A model generated the notes under the pieces. The model saw nothing but the letters and a program-made list of their open reading frames with translations. It did no database searches and had not been told where the DNA came from. 64,000 bases of DNA. Source: CAVWSM01 sp963799425 (GTDB lineage Bacteria; Actinomycetota; Actinomycetes; Jiangellales; Jiangellaceae). The DNA lies in contig CAWCXA010000018.1 in NCBI GenBank assembly GCA_963799425.1, forward strand, positions 1 through 64,000. Reading direction: 5' to 3'. Both the position numbers and the translations under genes were made by a program. Positions within the stretch are counted from its first letter, which is position 1. Each line of letters opens with the position of its first letter. Positions 8,419 through 17,225 of the stretch are shown one piece after another.

Positions 8419-9425
8419 CCGACGCCTCCGACGACGCGCAGCGCCTTGAGCGCTTGTTGCTTGGCGCTCAGCCGCAGTACACGCGCGAGGAGGTGGCTGA
8501 GGCAACGGGCGTTCCGCTTGAGACGGCCCGGAAGTTCTGGCGCGCGCTCGGCTTTGCCGACGTGGGCGAGGAGGCGGCCTTTACCGACAACGACATCGCG
8601 GCACTTCGGGCCGTTGGGGCGTTGATGCGTACGGGCTCACTGACCGAGGAGGCGGCACTCCGGCTGACGCGAGGCTTCGGTCGTGCGGCATCGCGGCTCG
8701 CAGACCGGGGAGTCGACGAGGTCACCGACCTCATCGAGGAGTTCGAGGCGGTTGACGGGGCGGGGTACGGGAGTCAGCTGCGGACCGCGTACGCGTTCGC
8801 GACGGATCTGCTGCCCGTGTTCGAGGACGTACTCGTTCTGGCCTGGCGCCGCCACCTTGCCCGCGCGGTGCAACGAGTCGTGGCCACGCCGGTGTCTGCC
8901 GAAGGCGAGCCTGCGACGGCTGTGGGGTTCGCCGACCTTGTGTCGTTCACGCGGGTGGCGCGCGGGCTCGACGAAGATGAGCTGGGCGCGCTGGTCGAGC
9001 GGTTCGAGGCGGAAGCAGCCGACCTGGTGGCGTGGCATGACGCTCGGCTGGTCAAGACGCTGGGGGATGAGGTGCTCTTCACGTCGCCCTCGCCGGTTGT
9101 CGCAACCGACATCGGGCTCGGGCTGGTCCAGGCGCTCGGCGGTGACCCGGACATGCCGGACCTGCGTGTCGGGATCGCGACCGGACCAGTGATGCAGCGG
9201 ATCGGCGACGTGTTCGGCTCCACGGTCAACCTCGCGAGCCGGCTCACGGCGCTCGCGGACCGCAACCAGGTGCTGGTCGACAAGGCGACGGCGGAGGCGC
9301 TTGCGCAGCGCGGCGGGTACGAGTTGCGTGCGCTGGCGCCGCAGCCCGTACGGAGTTTCGGCGATGTGGTCGGAGTTGTGGTCGAAGCGGCCAGCGGAGC
9401 TGCCCGACTAGGCTCGGGTGTGTGA
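8415..9425 (+). CDS. Class III adenylate/guanylate cyclase with N-terminal regulatory domain (Rv1264 type)
   Basis: 336 residues. Residues 1-150 form a helical regulatory domain with YTREEVAEATGV and ARKFWRALGFADV, as in the pH-sensing cyclase Rv1264 of Mycobacterium. Residues 165-330 are the class III catalytic core. Metal aspartates are Asp174 (GFADLVSFT) and Asp218 (LVKTLGDEVLF). Lys214 is in the purine-specifying position. The transition-state residues Asn272 and Arg276 lie in GSTVNLASRLT. All are intact, so an active homodimer making cAMP is expected. No membrane segment is present, so it is cytoplasmic. The start GTG overlaps the PH-protein stop, and its own stop overlaps the enoyl-CoA hydratase start. 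The ligand or pH response is inference from the regulatory domain. Confidence 0.92.
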   Translation: MTDASDDAQRLERLLLGAQPQYTREEVAEATGVPLETARKFWRALGFADVGEEAAFTDNDIAALRAVGALMRTGSLTEEAALRLTRGFGRAASRLADRGVDEVTDLIEEFEAVDGAGYGSQLRTAYAFATDLLPVFEDVLVLAWRRHLARAVQRVVATPVSAEGEPATAVGFADLVSFTRVARGLDEDELGALVERFEAEAADLVAWHDARLVKTLGDEVLFTSPSPVVATDIGLGLVQALGGDPDMPDLRVGIATGPVMQRIGDVFGSTVNLASRLTALADRNQVLVDKATAEALAQRGGYELRALAPQPVRSFGDVVGVVVEAASGAARLGSGV

Positions 9426-10210
9426 GTGCGCAGCACATTGCGGTGAAGCGACCGGCCGAGGCAGTGGCCGAGATCGTGCTCGACAGGCCGACTGCGCTGA
9501 ACGCGATCGACACTTCGCTGGCCGAACAGCTGGCTGATGCGGCGGAGAAGATCGCTGGCGACGAGAGCGTGCGCGCCGTACTCCTGTCGTCGTCGTCGGA
9601 GCGGGCGTTTTGCGTGGGCGCCGACCTGAAGGAGCGGGCGCGGTTCGGCGACGCGGAGATGCTTGCGCAGCGTCCGGTGCTGGCGTCGGCGTTCCGCTCG
9701 ATCCTCGACCTGCCGGTACCGGCGGTGGCGGCGGTGGGTGGGTACGCGCTCGGAGGCGGGTTCGAGCTTGCGCTGTCGTGCGACCTGATCGTGGCGGACG
9801 ACACGGCGATCTTCGGGTTGCCCGAGGTGCGGCTGGGGCTGATCCCCGGTGGCGGGGGTACGCAGCTGCTGGTGCGGCGGATCGGGTGGTCGCGCGCGGC
9901 GGACGTACTGTTCACCGGCCGGCACATCGAGGCGGTAGAGGCGCAGCGGCTGGGGTTCGTGGACCGGCGGGTGCCGTACGGCGCGGTGGGCGAGGAGGCG
10001 CTGCGGCTGGCGACGGAGATCTCGCACGCGGCGCCGACGGCGCTGCGCAACGCGAAGCGGGCGATGCGGCAGGGGTTCGGGCGGATTCTTTCCGAGGGCC
10101 TTGAGGTTGAAGATGCCGCATGGCGCGACTCGGCGGTGTCGGCGGATAGGCGCGAGGGCGTTGCGGCGTTCAATGAGAAGCGGTCGCCTGAGTGGCCGGG
10201 GATAGGGTGA
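9422..10210 (+). CDS. Enoyl-CoA hydratase/isomerase family protein
   Basis: Crotonase-fold enzyme of 262 residues. Oxyanion-hole segments are AFCVGADLKER (near 62-72) and GYALGGGFELALSCDLIVAD (107-126). Both catalytic glutamates of hydratases are present: Glu115 in GGGFE and Glu135 in GLPEVRLGLIPGGGGTQ. The C-terminus (NEKRSPEWPG) is typical. The start is GTG 9422, giving a GTGA overlap with the cyclase stop. The next gene is an HMG-CoA lyase, so 3-methylglutaconyl-CoA hydration in leucine breakdown is a reasonable guess for the substrate, but beta-oxidation is not excluded. Confidence 0.9.
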   Translation: MSAQHIAVKRPAEAVAEIVLDRPTALNAIDTSLAEQLADAAEKIAGDESVRAVLLSSSSERAFCVGADLKERARFGDAEMLAQRPVLASAFRSILDLPVPAVAAVGGYALGGGFELALSCDLIVADDTAIFGLPEVRLGLIPGGGGTQLLVRRIGWSRAADVLFTGRHIEAVEAQRLGFVDRRVPYGAVGEEALRLATEISHAAPTALRNAKRAMRQGFGRILSEGLEVEDAAWRDSAVSADRREGVAAFNEKRSPEWPGIG

Positions 10211-10216
10211 TGAACG

Positions 10217-11152
10217 TTGACTGACTTGCCGAGCCGGATCTCGCTGCGCGAGGTCGGGCCGCGCGACGGCCTGCAGAACGAGCCGCCGGTGCCGACGGCC
10301 GGCAAGATCGAGCTGCTGGATGCGTTGTCCCGTACGGGCGTTGGGCGCATCGAGGCGGTGTCGTACGTACACCCGAAGGCGATCCCGCAGATGGGCGACG
10401 CGAGCGAGGTGTGGGCGGCGGCGAAGCGGGCCTCGGATGTGCGCTATTCGGCGCTGGTGCCCAACTTGCGCGGTGCGGAGCGGGCGTTGGCCGACGGGTT
10501 CACCGAGATCGAGCTGGTGGTGTCGGCGTCGGACTCGCACAGCCGCGCGAACGTGAACAGGTCGACCGAGGAGTCGCTGGAGGACATCGGTCGCGTGGTG
10601 TCGCTGGCGCATTCGGCCGGAGCGACCGCGCAGGTGATCGTGGCGACGGCGTGGGGCTGCCCCTATGAGGGGGACGTTCCGGTGTCGCGGGTGCTGTGGG
10701 TGGTGGATCGGGCCGTGGCCGAGGGAGCCGACTCGATCGCCTTTGGTGACACGACCGGGATGGCGACCCCGCCGCGGGTGACGGGGCTGGTCGACGCGAC
10801 GCGGTCGCAGCACCCGGATCTGCCGATGGGCCTGCACTTCCACAACACGCGCGGAACGGGGCTGGCCAACGTGCTGGCCGCGCTGCAGCTGGGCGTGGAC
10901 GACTTTGACGCGAGTGTCGGGGGGCTTGGGGGTTGCCCGTACGCCCCGGGTGCCTCGGGCAACATCGCCACCGAGGAGCTCGTCCACATGGTCGAGGACA
11001 TGGGGATTGCGACCGGGGTGGATCTCGAGGCTTTGTTGGAGGCGGCGGCTCTGGCGGAGCGGCTGGTTGATCATCAGCTGCCGTCGCAGGTGCTGCGGGC
11101 TGGGCCGCGTACGCGTCTGACGCCGCTGGGTGGCGCGCCGGCGGCGTACTGA
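10217..11152 (+). CDS. Hydroxymethylglutaryl-CoA lyase
   Basis: Cleaves 3-hydroxy-3-methylglutaryl-CoA to acetyl-CoA and acetoacetate, the last step of leucine catabolism. At 311 residues it is full length. Motifs: REVGPRDGLQNE at 11-22 (metal and substrate residues), GLHFHNTRGTG (metal histidines) near 205-215, and GGLGGCPYAPGASGN near 235-249 with the active-site cysteine and metal asparagine. The start is TTG 10217, six bases after the hydratase stop; no better start lies upstream in frame. It ends the six-gene run and is followed by a compact palindrome that may be a terminator. Confidence 0.93.
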   Translation: MTDLPSRISLREVGPRDGLQNEPPVPTAGKIELLDALSRTGVGRIEAVSYVHPKAIPQMGDASEVWAAAKRASDVRYSALVPNLRGAERALADGFTEIELVVSASDSHSRANVNRSTEESLEDIGRVVSLAHSAGATAQVIVATAWGCPYEGDVPVSRVLWVVDRAVAEGADSIAFGDTTGMATPPRVTGLVDATRSQHPDLPMGLHFHNTRGTGLANVLAALQLGVDDFDASVGGLGGCPYAPGASGNIATEELVHMVEDMGIATGVDLEALLEAAALAERLVDHQLPSQVLRAGPRTRLTPLGGAPAAY

Positions 11153-11467
11153 TCGCTGGCGGCGGGGCCGCGGCGCCGGGTCGATCACGTTCACGTGATC
11201 GCCCTGGTCTGAGCAAGGCCTGCATGCCGCGCACGGTCCTGCTACGCCTTGCTAGGACGACGCCGGGCGGGATTCGGGTTCCGGGTGTCGGCGGTGCCCA
11301 GCCCGTAGGGTCTGCTGGCCTCCTCCCAAGCAGACCACGAATCGGGTCCGCGGCTGGGTCCGTTGCGCTGGAGCGGACCTGTTGATCATGAGCGTGCGTC
11401 GCTCGGGCGCTCTCGAGGCTGTGGACAGATTTCGGGAATCGGGCGGAACTCCGCTTATCCTCTCCGG
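11153..11467 (+). other. Intergenic region before the lipoprotein gene
   Basis: 315 bases without a supported gene. Apart from the palindrome at 11181-11200, no tRNA, repeat or conserved peptide was seen on either strand. The last 60 bases must hold the promoter of the lipoprotein/PKD pair; the sequence CTTATCCTCTCCGG just before the ATG has no strong ribosome site. Confidence 0.4.
11181..11200 (+). terminator. Perfect 9-bp stem with 2-nt loop after the HMG-CoA lyase gene
   Basis: CGATCACGT, loop TC, ACGTGATCG. It begins 29 bases after the stop of the last gene in the ppc-to-HMG-lyase run and lies in non-coding sequence. There is no T-run. It shares the GATCACG core with the large hairpin at 691-751. 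A two-base loop is tight for RNA folding, so a protein-binding palindrome is an alternative. Confidence 0.5.
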
Positions 11468-12035
11468 ATGCACGTCCGCAATAGCCTCCTCGTCGGTGTG
11501 ACGGCCGCCACTCTGCTGGTGACCGCCTGCTCCTCCGGCGACGACGATCCGACCACCCTGCCGGCAGTCTCGCCGTCGGAGACCTCGGCGACGCCGACTG
11601 CCATCCCGGTCCCCGAGGCAGCCCAGGCGCACACCGAAGAGGGTGCGGTCGCGTTCGTCGAGCACTACTACGACGCTGCTGAACAGGGCTATCGCGGCAA
11701 CGATGTTGAGGCCGGAGTGGCGGCCCTGCGCGACGGCAGTGAACCTACGATGCGCGGCATGCAGCGGCTGGATCGCCTCGTCGAGAGCACCTGGCTTGCC
11801 GGCGGGACGGTTCGAGGGCGCCGACGGCACAACGCGTCGATCTGGTTGCTGGCGCCTGGAACGTTCGACGCGGACATGGCGTTCTCGTCTGTCGCAGTGC
11901 CGATGCCGCGCCGGAACGACCGTATCGCGCCGACGGGTCGGTCTACGCCGAGCCTGCGCGTCAACAAGCCAGCGACGCTCAGGTTCGACGTGAGCTGGGC
12001 GGATCGGGCTGGCTGTGATGAAGGTCATCCGGTGA
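11468..12035 (+). CDS. Secreted lipoprotein (DUF6318-like), frameshifted
   Basis: Starts MHVRNSLLVGVTAATLLVTAC, a lipoprotein signal with lipobox VTAC near residue 21, then a Ser/Thr/Pro-rich linker. EEGAVAFVEHYYDAAEQGYR matches the helix that opens DUF6318 domains. The reading frame is lost after about 11790 and regained near the end: RFDVSWADRA and a final VMKVIR with stop TGA 12033-12035 are in different frames from the start. The stop overlaps the GTG of the next gene as GTGA, which supports this ending. Lipid-anchored on the outer face of the membrane; function unknown. The start and lipobox are firm, the middle is unreliable. Confidence 0.65.
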
Positions 12036-12978
12036 GCATGATCGTACGCCTCGGCGCGGTTCCGCAGGCGGCGCATGCGTACTGCTGTCGCGGCGCTTGC
12101 ACGCGTGATGCCACGCATGTCGCCGAAGCGACGGCAGTCGTCCTCCGCGGAGCCCTGCATCGGCTTCGATGCCCGGTGACCGACGCTCGAGAACGGTGAG
12201 GCCGCTGCGGGACGGCGAACCGAGACGCCCGGCGGCTGGGCACGCGACGCGAACACCACGGCGACGCCAACACCGTTACGCAAGCGTCCGCGAGATGCTG
12301 GCGCCAGGCTGTCCCGGGGTGACCGTCGTCGGCCTAGGTGCAGATGCGACCATCGCAAATGACGAGGGCTGCACTCCGGCGCTGATCACCTGCGCCGACC
12401 CGGACGAGTACCGCTACTTCGTCTTCACGCATCCGCAGGATCCAGCGACTGGTCAGCTGGTCCAGCCACCTCAGCCCTGGACCCTGTCCGGTCATCGCTG
12501 TGTCGCGCCAGCCGAGGTCAACCAAGGCGGCGTAACCCCAGCGATGGTGCTGGAAGAGTTCAAGCGCCTGCCGCTCCCGCAAGGCCAAGTGATCGTGCAG
12601 CCCGGCGACCGTACGCTCGTCAACTTCCCGACGGTCTTCTACACCGAGCTTGCCGGCGACCAGGTCCTGCGCCCAGTCACCATCCTCGGTCAGCAGGTCG
12701 AGATCATCGCCGAGCCGCGTTCATACGCCTGGGACTTCGGCGACGGCCAGAGCATGACGACGGAGACGCCCGGCGCGCCGTACCCCGCCAAGGAGATCAC
12801 CCACGAGTACGCCACCAACGGCGACGTCCAGGCGACCCTGACGGTGACCTACGGCGGTCGGTTCAGAGTGGCTGGTGGCGCGTGGCTGCCGATCCCGGGA
12901 ACCACGACCGTGACGAGCGCCCCGACCGCAGTCTCCGTTCTCGAGGCCCGCAGCCAGCTCATCGCAGGCAACGACTGA
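12032..12978 (+). CDS. Secreted PKD-like domain protein, N-terminus frameshifted
   Basis: The C-terminal 220 residues are well read: VVGLGADATIANDEGCTPAL, ITCADPDEYRYFVFTHP, then a region with LVNFPTVFYTEL and a beta-sandwich PKD-type segment with RSYAWDFGDGQSM and ITHEYATNGDVQATLTVTY. GDG after aromatic residues and the HxYxxxGxY-like end are the PKD marks. The likely start is GTG 12032 (MSMIVRLGAV), overlapping the lipoprotein stop. The first 90 codons change frame at least twice, so the signal peptide cannot be read cleanly. A Thr/Pro linker (ANTTATPTP) appears in one frame before the folded part. This lipoprotein/PKD pair seems to form one unit; its role at the cell surface is unknown. 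Confidence 0.65.
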
Positions 12979-13002
12979 CGCGCGGAGGGCGCCGGTCGAC
13001 AA

Positions 13003-13242
13003 CTAGGTGGTCCGCCAGACAGCCGTCGCCGATTCAATCCGCGCACGCATCTCGCGGGCTTCGGCCTCTGTGAGCGAGCCCTCCAGGTCCGACTCCAACC
13101 CCGTGGCATCCATCGACTGATCGGCCAGGTACGAGTCCAGTGCCTCTTGGACCAGGACCGAGAACCCGCGCAAACTACGCAGTCGAGCGATTGCGATCAG
13201 AGCCTCATGCTGCTGATCAGTGATGTCGACCGTCGTACGCAT
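13003..13242 (-). CDS. Orphan ribbon-helix-helix (CopG/antitoxin-like) protein
   Basis: 79 residues beginning MRTTVDITDQQHEALIAIAR, the beta-strand of a ribbon-helix-helix protein, followed by two helices (RGFSVLVQEALDSYLAD). The acidic tail LEGSLTEAEAREM resembles the toxin-binding tail of VapB-type antitoxins. An upstream in-frame start would add 14 residues that do not fit the family, so ATG 13242 was chosen. No PIN-domain or other toxin gene lies next to it: its neighbours are the PKD protein and a peptide transporter. It may be a stand-alone regulator or what is left of a toxin-antitoxin pair. Confidence 0.7.
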   Translation of the reverse strand: MRTTVDITDQQHEALIAIARLRSLRGFSVLVQEALDSYLADQSMDATGLESDLEGSLTEAEAREMRARIESATAVWRTT

Positions 13243-13267
13243 GGGGGCATTCTGGCGCAAGCAGCCC

Positions 13268-14753
13268 TCAGCGCACCCCACTCATCAACTGCTTCATCCG
13301 CGGCGCCAGGGCAAAGATCAACAACCCAACCAACGCAGCGACGACCGCCAGCGACCCGTAGTACACCGGATCCGACACCTCGCCATTCAGCTTCGTCACC
13401 TGTGCGTTGAGCGCGTTGCCGGTCGCCGTAGCGAGGAACCAGATCCCCAACACCTGCCCGGTAAACCGCGCTGGCGCGAGCTTCGTCGACACCGACAAAC
13501 CCGTTGGCGACAGCAACAGCTCCGCGACCGTCTGCACGAAGTACACAGCCAGCAACCACAGCGGGCTTACAAGCGTGTCATCAGACGCCGCTGCACCTGC
13601 CAACGCCATGATCACGAACGACAGCGCGATGCCCCACAGGGCCATCCCGAACTTCACCGGCGTCGACGGCTGCCGCGAGCCCAGGTACGTCCACAGCCAC
13701 GCAAAGACCGGCGCAAGAGCGAGGATCAGGACGGGGTTGACCGACTGGTACCACGACGCCGGGAACTCAAACCCCAACACATCCCGGTCGACCTTGTCCT
13801 GCGCGAAGATGTTGAGCAACGACCCCGCCTGGTCGTAGATCATCCAGAACACGGTCGCCGCGACGAAGATCCAGATGAACGCGCGCAGCCGGCTGATCTC
13901 CGTAGTGCGTCAATCCAGGCGTACGGAACATCACGACGAAGTACACGATCGGCACCGCGACCGCGAGCACCGTGAGCGCGTTGATGACGTGGTCGAGCTC
14001 GAACCAGCCGAACGACAGGTCGATCGCCAGAAGCACGGCCGCCGCAGCGAGCCACAACAGAGATGTACGTAGAACGCGCCGCCGCTCGTCGGGCGTGGCC
14101 GGACGTGATGCCCGCGAGGAGGACTCGGGCAACGTGCTCGCGCCGAGTACGTACTGCACCAACGCCAGCGTCATGCCGATCGCGGCGACGAGGAAAGCGG
14201 CGTGCCAGCTGACGTTCTCGCCGAGCCATCCAGTGATGAGCGGCGCGATGAACGCGCCGAGGTTGATGCCCATGTAGAAAATCGAGAACCCAGCGTCGCG
14301 CCGCGTGTCTGTCTCGCTGTACAGAGCGCCCACCATGGCGGAGATGTTCGGCTTGAGCAGGCCGGTGCCGACGGCGATCGCCGCGAGCCCGATCCAGATC
14401 GTCGACTCGGCCGGCAGCGCCATGACGTAGTGCCCAGCCGCGATCACGATGGCGCCGATGAGGACCGTACGGCGCGCGCCCCACAAGCGGTCGGCGATCC
14501 AGCCGCCGGGGATCGCCAGCATGTAGACCATGGCGTTGTAGATCGCGTAGATCGACGCGGCGGTCGCCGTGGAGAGACCAAGACCGCCGTTCTGGACCGT
14601 GTCGACCAGGAATAGGACGAGGATCGCCCGCATCCCGTAGTAGCTGAACCGCTCCCACATCTCCGTGAGGAACAGCGTCATCAGCCCTCGGGGTTGCCCG
14701 AAGAATGACCGGTCGACCGCTTCAGCTGGCTGCGGCGGCACGCTCGTGGTCAC
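13268..14753 (-). CDS. POT/PTR2 family proton-dependent oligopeptide transporter, one frameshift
   Basis: Proton-coupled uptake of di- and tripeptides; about 495 codons and 12-14 membrane helices. The start GTG 14753 gives VTTSVPPQP, then FFGQPRGLMTLFLTEMWERF and SYYGMRAILVLF: the ExxERFSYYG motif that binds protons and peptide in this family. GTGLLKPNISAMVG and IFYMGINLGAFIAP (PTR2 signature) follow. The frame changes near 13910, after MFRTPGLTHYG; the rest continues as FIWIFVAATVFWMIYDQAGS to the end. The total of 1486 bases is one more than a multiple of three, so one indel explains it. Divergent from a DNA-binding-domain protein that could regulate it. Confidence 0.85.
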
Positions 14754-14884
14754 GTGGCTACCCCCGAGCTCGTACGGACCTCGCTCATCCAGCCTGCCGA
14801 AGCCCCCGGTGGGCCGCATCCTGACCTTGTCCCCTGGGCTTCGCGGCGGGTGCCGGTCTGCCCTCGCCTAGTTACCCTGCTGAC

Positions 14885-15274
14885 ATGGGCGCCGGCGCCG
14901 ACGAGGACGCCGTCGCAGGTCTGCGGATCGATGAGGTCGATGGCTCCGTACGGGTCGACGGGCGCGTCGTAAAGCTGACCGCGACGGAGCTTGCGCTGCT
15001 GCGCGTACTCGTTGCCGCGCACGGTGCCCCGGTGTCGCGGCAGCAGTTGTTGTACGAGGTGTGGCACACGTCGTGGGCAGGGGAGAAGAGCCGCGCGGTC
15101 GACGTCCACGTGTCCGGTTTGCGCCGCAAGCTCGGGGATCAGGCGCGCAATCCGCGGTGGATTGAGACCGTACGGGGGGTGGGGTTCCGCGCGCTCGTAT
15201 CCGGTGAGCGTTGGGCGCAACGTGCACGGGAGCACGGTGCCAGGCGTGAAGAGGGGTTCACCTCGGGAGCCTAG
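14885..15274 (+). CDS. Stand-alone OmpR/PhoB-type winged-helix DNA-binding protein
   Basis: 129 residues made of one domain. KLTATELALLRVLVAAHGAP is the first helix pair, QQLLYEVWH the turn, and RAVDVHVSGLRRKLGD the recognition helix with the usual RxxDxHVxxLRxKL motif. IETVRGVGFRAL is the wing. This is the effector half of a response regulator with no receiver domain and no N-terminal sensor, and no kinase gene is near. The ATG at 14885 is preceded closely by TAGTTA, which may be a -10 box of a very short leader. It is divergent from the peptide transporter. Targets are unknown. Confidence 0.85.
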   Translation: MGAGADEDAVAGLRIDEVDGSVRVDGRVVKLTATELALLRVLVAAHGAPVSRQQLLYEVWHTSWAGEKSRAVDVHVSGLRRKLGDQARNPRWIETVRGVGFRALVSGERWAQRAREHGARREEGFTSGA

Positions 15275-15296
15275 TTATCTTGATACCGAGGTAACT
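15273..15296. promoter_or_regulatory. 24-bp palindrome, MarR-operator-like, before an orphan start site
   Basis: Outer arms AGTTA/TAACT are perfect, and nine of twelve symmetric positions pair overall, with inner text ATCTTGATACCGAGG. This resembles the ATCTTGAT-type operators of actinobacterial MarR regulators. It overlaps the stop of the winged-helix gene. About 15 bases on is CGGAGG followed six bases later by a GTG that opens only eight codons. That layout looks like promoter, ribosome site and start of a gene whose body is missing. Confidence 0.5.
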
Positions 15297-15365
15297 CCGG
15301 CTCGGGTGACACGGAGGACATCGGTGATCAGAGCAAAGCCTCACCGCTGAGCTGACAACCGCGGA

Positions 15366-15785
15366 CTATGCGGGCGGACCCAACTGTGGCCACTCAATCG
15401 CGGGGCAACGGTCCATGACCATGTCAAGACCGGCGGCAGAAGCCCGTTCGTACGCCGCTTCGTCGACTACATCGAGCTGGAACCACACCGCGCTCGCGCC
15501 GATCTTGATCGCCTCGTCGGCCACCGCCCCGGCCAGTTCCGACCGTACGAAGACGTCGACGCAGTCCACCGGGAACGGGATGTCGCTCAGCGTCCGGTAG
15601 CCGGTTGCGCCATGGACGGTCTCGCCGTTGGGGTGCACCGGGACGATCCGCTTGCCGTGCTGCTGCAGGAAGCGCGCGACACCGTACGCCGCGCGCTGGC
15701 GGTTGTTGGACAGCCCGACGACCGCCCACGTCTCGCAATCAGCAAGGATGCGGCGGATCACGTCGGGGTCGGCGGTGTCAGTCAC
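15366..15785 (-). CDS. CoA-binding domain protein (YccU type)
   Basis: 139 residues forming one Rossmann-like CoA-binding domain, as in the succinyl-CoA synthetase alpha chain. Conserved text: WAVVGLSNNRQRAAYGVARF (phosphate loop region), IVPVHPNGETVHGATGYRTL, VDCVDVFVRSELAGAV, AVWFQLDVVDEAAYERA, and a final DRCPAIEWPQL, the typical YccU end with MDRCPxxE. No ligase or transferase domain is attached. It is a leftward gene downstream of the ugd-gtrA side and not obviously tied to it. Cytoplasmic; exact role unknown in the family. Confidence 0.9.
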   Translation of the reverse strand: MTDTADPDVIRRILADCETWAVVGLSNNRQRAAYGVARFLQQHGKRIVPVHPNGETVHGATGYRTLSDIPFPVDCVDVFVRSELAGAVADEAIKIGASAVWFQLDVVDEAAYERASAAGLDMVMDRCPAIEWPQLGPPA

Positions 15786-15836
15786 ACCCCAAGCATGGCA
15801 AGCCGGGCCTGCTCACCGCTTAGTTGGGGGCGCGTG

Positions 15837-17151
15837 TCACGGCCGACCCATGCCGCGGTAGGTCCAGCCAGCCGCCCGCCACGCGTCGGCGTCGAGGCAG
15901 TTGCGCCCATCGACGACGCGAGGAGCGCGTACGACCTCGGCGAGCGCGGCCGGATCGAGGGCACGGAACTCCGGCCACTCGGTGAGGTGCAGCACGACGT
16001 CGGCGCCGTCGCAGGCGTCGAAGGTGGACGTCGCGTACTCGAGGGTGGGGAACATCCGGGACGCGTTGGGCATGGCTTTGGGGTCGTACACACTCACGTG
16101 CCCGCCCTGCAGCTGGATCTGGCCGGCGACGTTGAGCGCGGGGGAGTCGCGAATGTCGTCGGAGTCGGGCTTGAACGCGGCGCCGAGGACTGCGACGTGC
16201 TTGCCGAGGAACGAGCCGCCTGCGAGCTCGCGGGCTACTTGCAGCACGCGGTTGCGTCGACGCATGTTGATCGCGTCGACTTCGCCGAGGAGCCCGACCG
16301 CGTCGGGGGCGCCGAGTTCGCCGGCCCGGGCCATGAATGCGCGGATGTCCTTGGGCAGGCAGCCGCCGCCGAAGCCGACGCCGGCGTTGAGGAACGCACG
16401 GCCGATGCGCTTGTCGTACCCGATCGCGTCCGCGAGCTTGGTCACGTCGGCGCCGGTGACGTCGCAGATCTCCGATACGGCGTTGATGAAGGAGATCTTG
16501 GTGGCGAGGAACGCGTTGGCACTGACCTTGACGAGCTCGGCGGTGGGCAGGTCGGTGATGACCACTGGCGTGCTGTTGGCGAGGGGGGTGGCGTAGACCT
16601 CGCGGAGCACCTGCTCAGACCAGTCGTCGGTGACGCCGAAGACGAGGCGGTCGGGGGCGATCGTGTCGTCAACGGCGTATCCCTCGCGAAGGAATTCCGG
16701 GTTCCAGGCGAGGTGTACGGCGTCGCCGGCGGGGGCGATCCAGGTGAGCCGTGCCGCGAGGGCATCGGCGGTGCCGACGGGAACGGTGGATTTGCCGACG
16801 ACGAGGCACTCACGCTCGAGGTGCGGGGCCAGCGAGTCGACGGCGGCGTTGACGTACGTGAGGTCGGCGGCGAGCGAGTTGCGCTGCTGCGGAGTCCCGG
16901 CGGCGATGAAGTGGACATCACCGAACGTGGCCGCCTCGGCATGTGAGGTTGTGAATCGGAGCCGGCCGGAATCCACGTGCTTGCGGAGCAGCGGCTCGAG
17001 GCCGGGCTCATAGAAGGGCACCGTCCCCTCGCTCAGCGCTTGCGATCTTGGCCCCGTCCACGTCGACGCCCAGGACGTCGAATCCGAGCTCAGCCATACA
17101 CGCTGCGTGCGTGGCGCCCAGATAACCGGTGCCTATGACCGTGATACGCAC
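15837..17151 (-). CDS. ugd: UDP-glucose 6-dehydrogenase, one frameshift near the N-terminus
   Basis: Oxidises UDP-glucose twice to UDP-glucuronate, a precursor for acidic polysaccharides. The start GTG 17151 gives VRITVIGTGYLGATHAACM, the NAD-binding GxGYxG turn, then FDVLGVDVDGAKI. A missing base near 17037 breaks the frame just before TVPFYEPGLEPLL. After that the gene is intact to residue 438. Catalytic cysteine lies in GVGFGGGCLPKDIRAF, the central helix has KVSANAFLATKISFIN, and the C-terminal domain has LGAAFKPDSDDIRDSPA. 1315 bases is one off a multiple of three. The first nucleotide-sugar gene of the polysaccharide region that follows. Confidence 0.9.
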
Positions 17152-17225
17152 TTGCCCACCTCCGCTAGCACCGTCTCATCTCGACGCTGAATGCGGGGCG
17201 CCGACGCTAATGAATTGTGCTTCAC

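Noticed and set aside
8774..11194. Open frame of 806 codons on the minus strand
   Set aside because: It lies antisense to the cyclase, hydratase and lyase genes, all of which have clear catalytic motifs; the antisense text is low-complexity Arg/His.
15612..16946. Open frame of 444 codons on the plus strand
   Set aside because: Antisense to ugd, which has its catalytic cysteine motif and full-length similarity.
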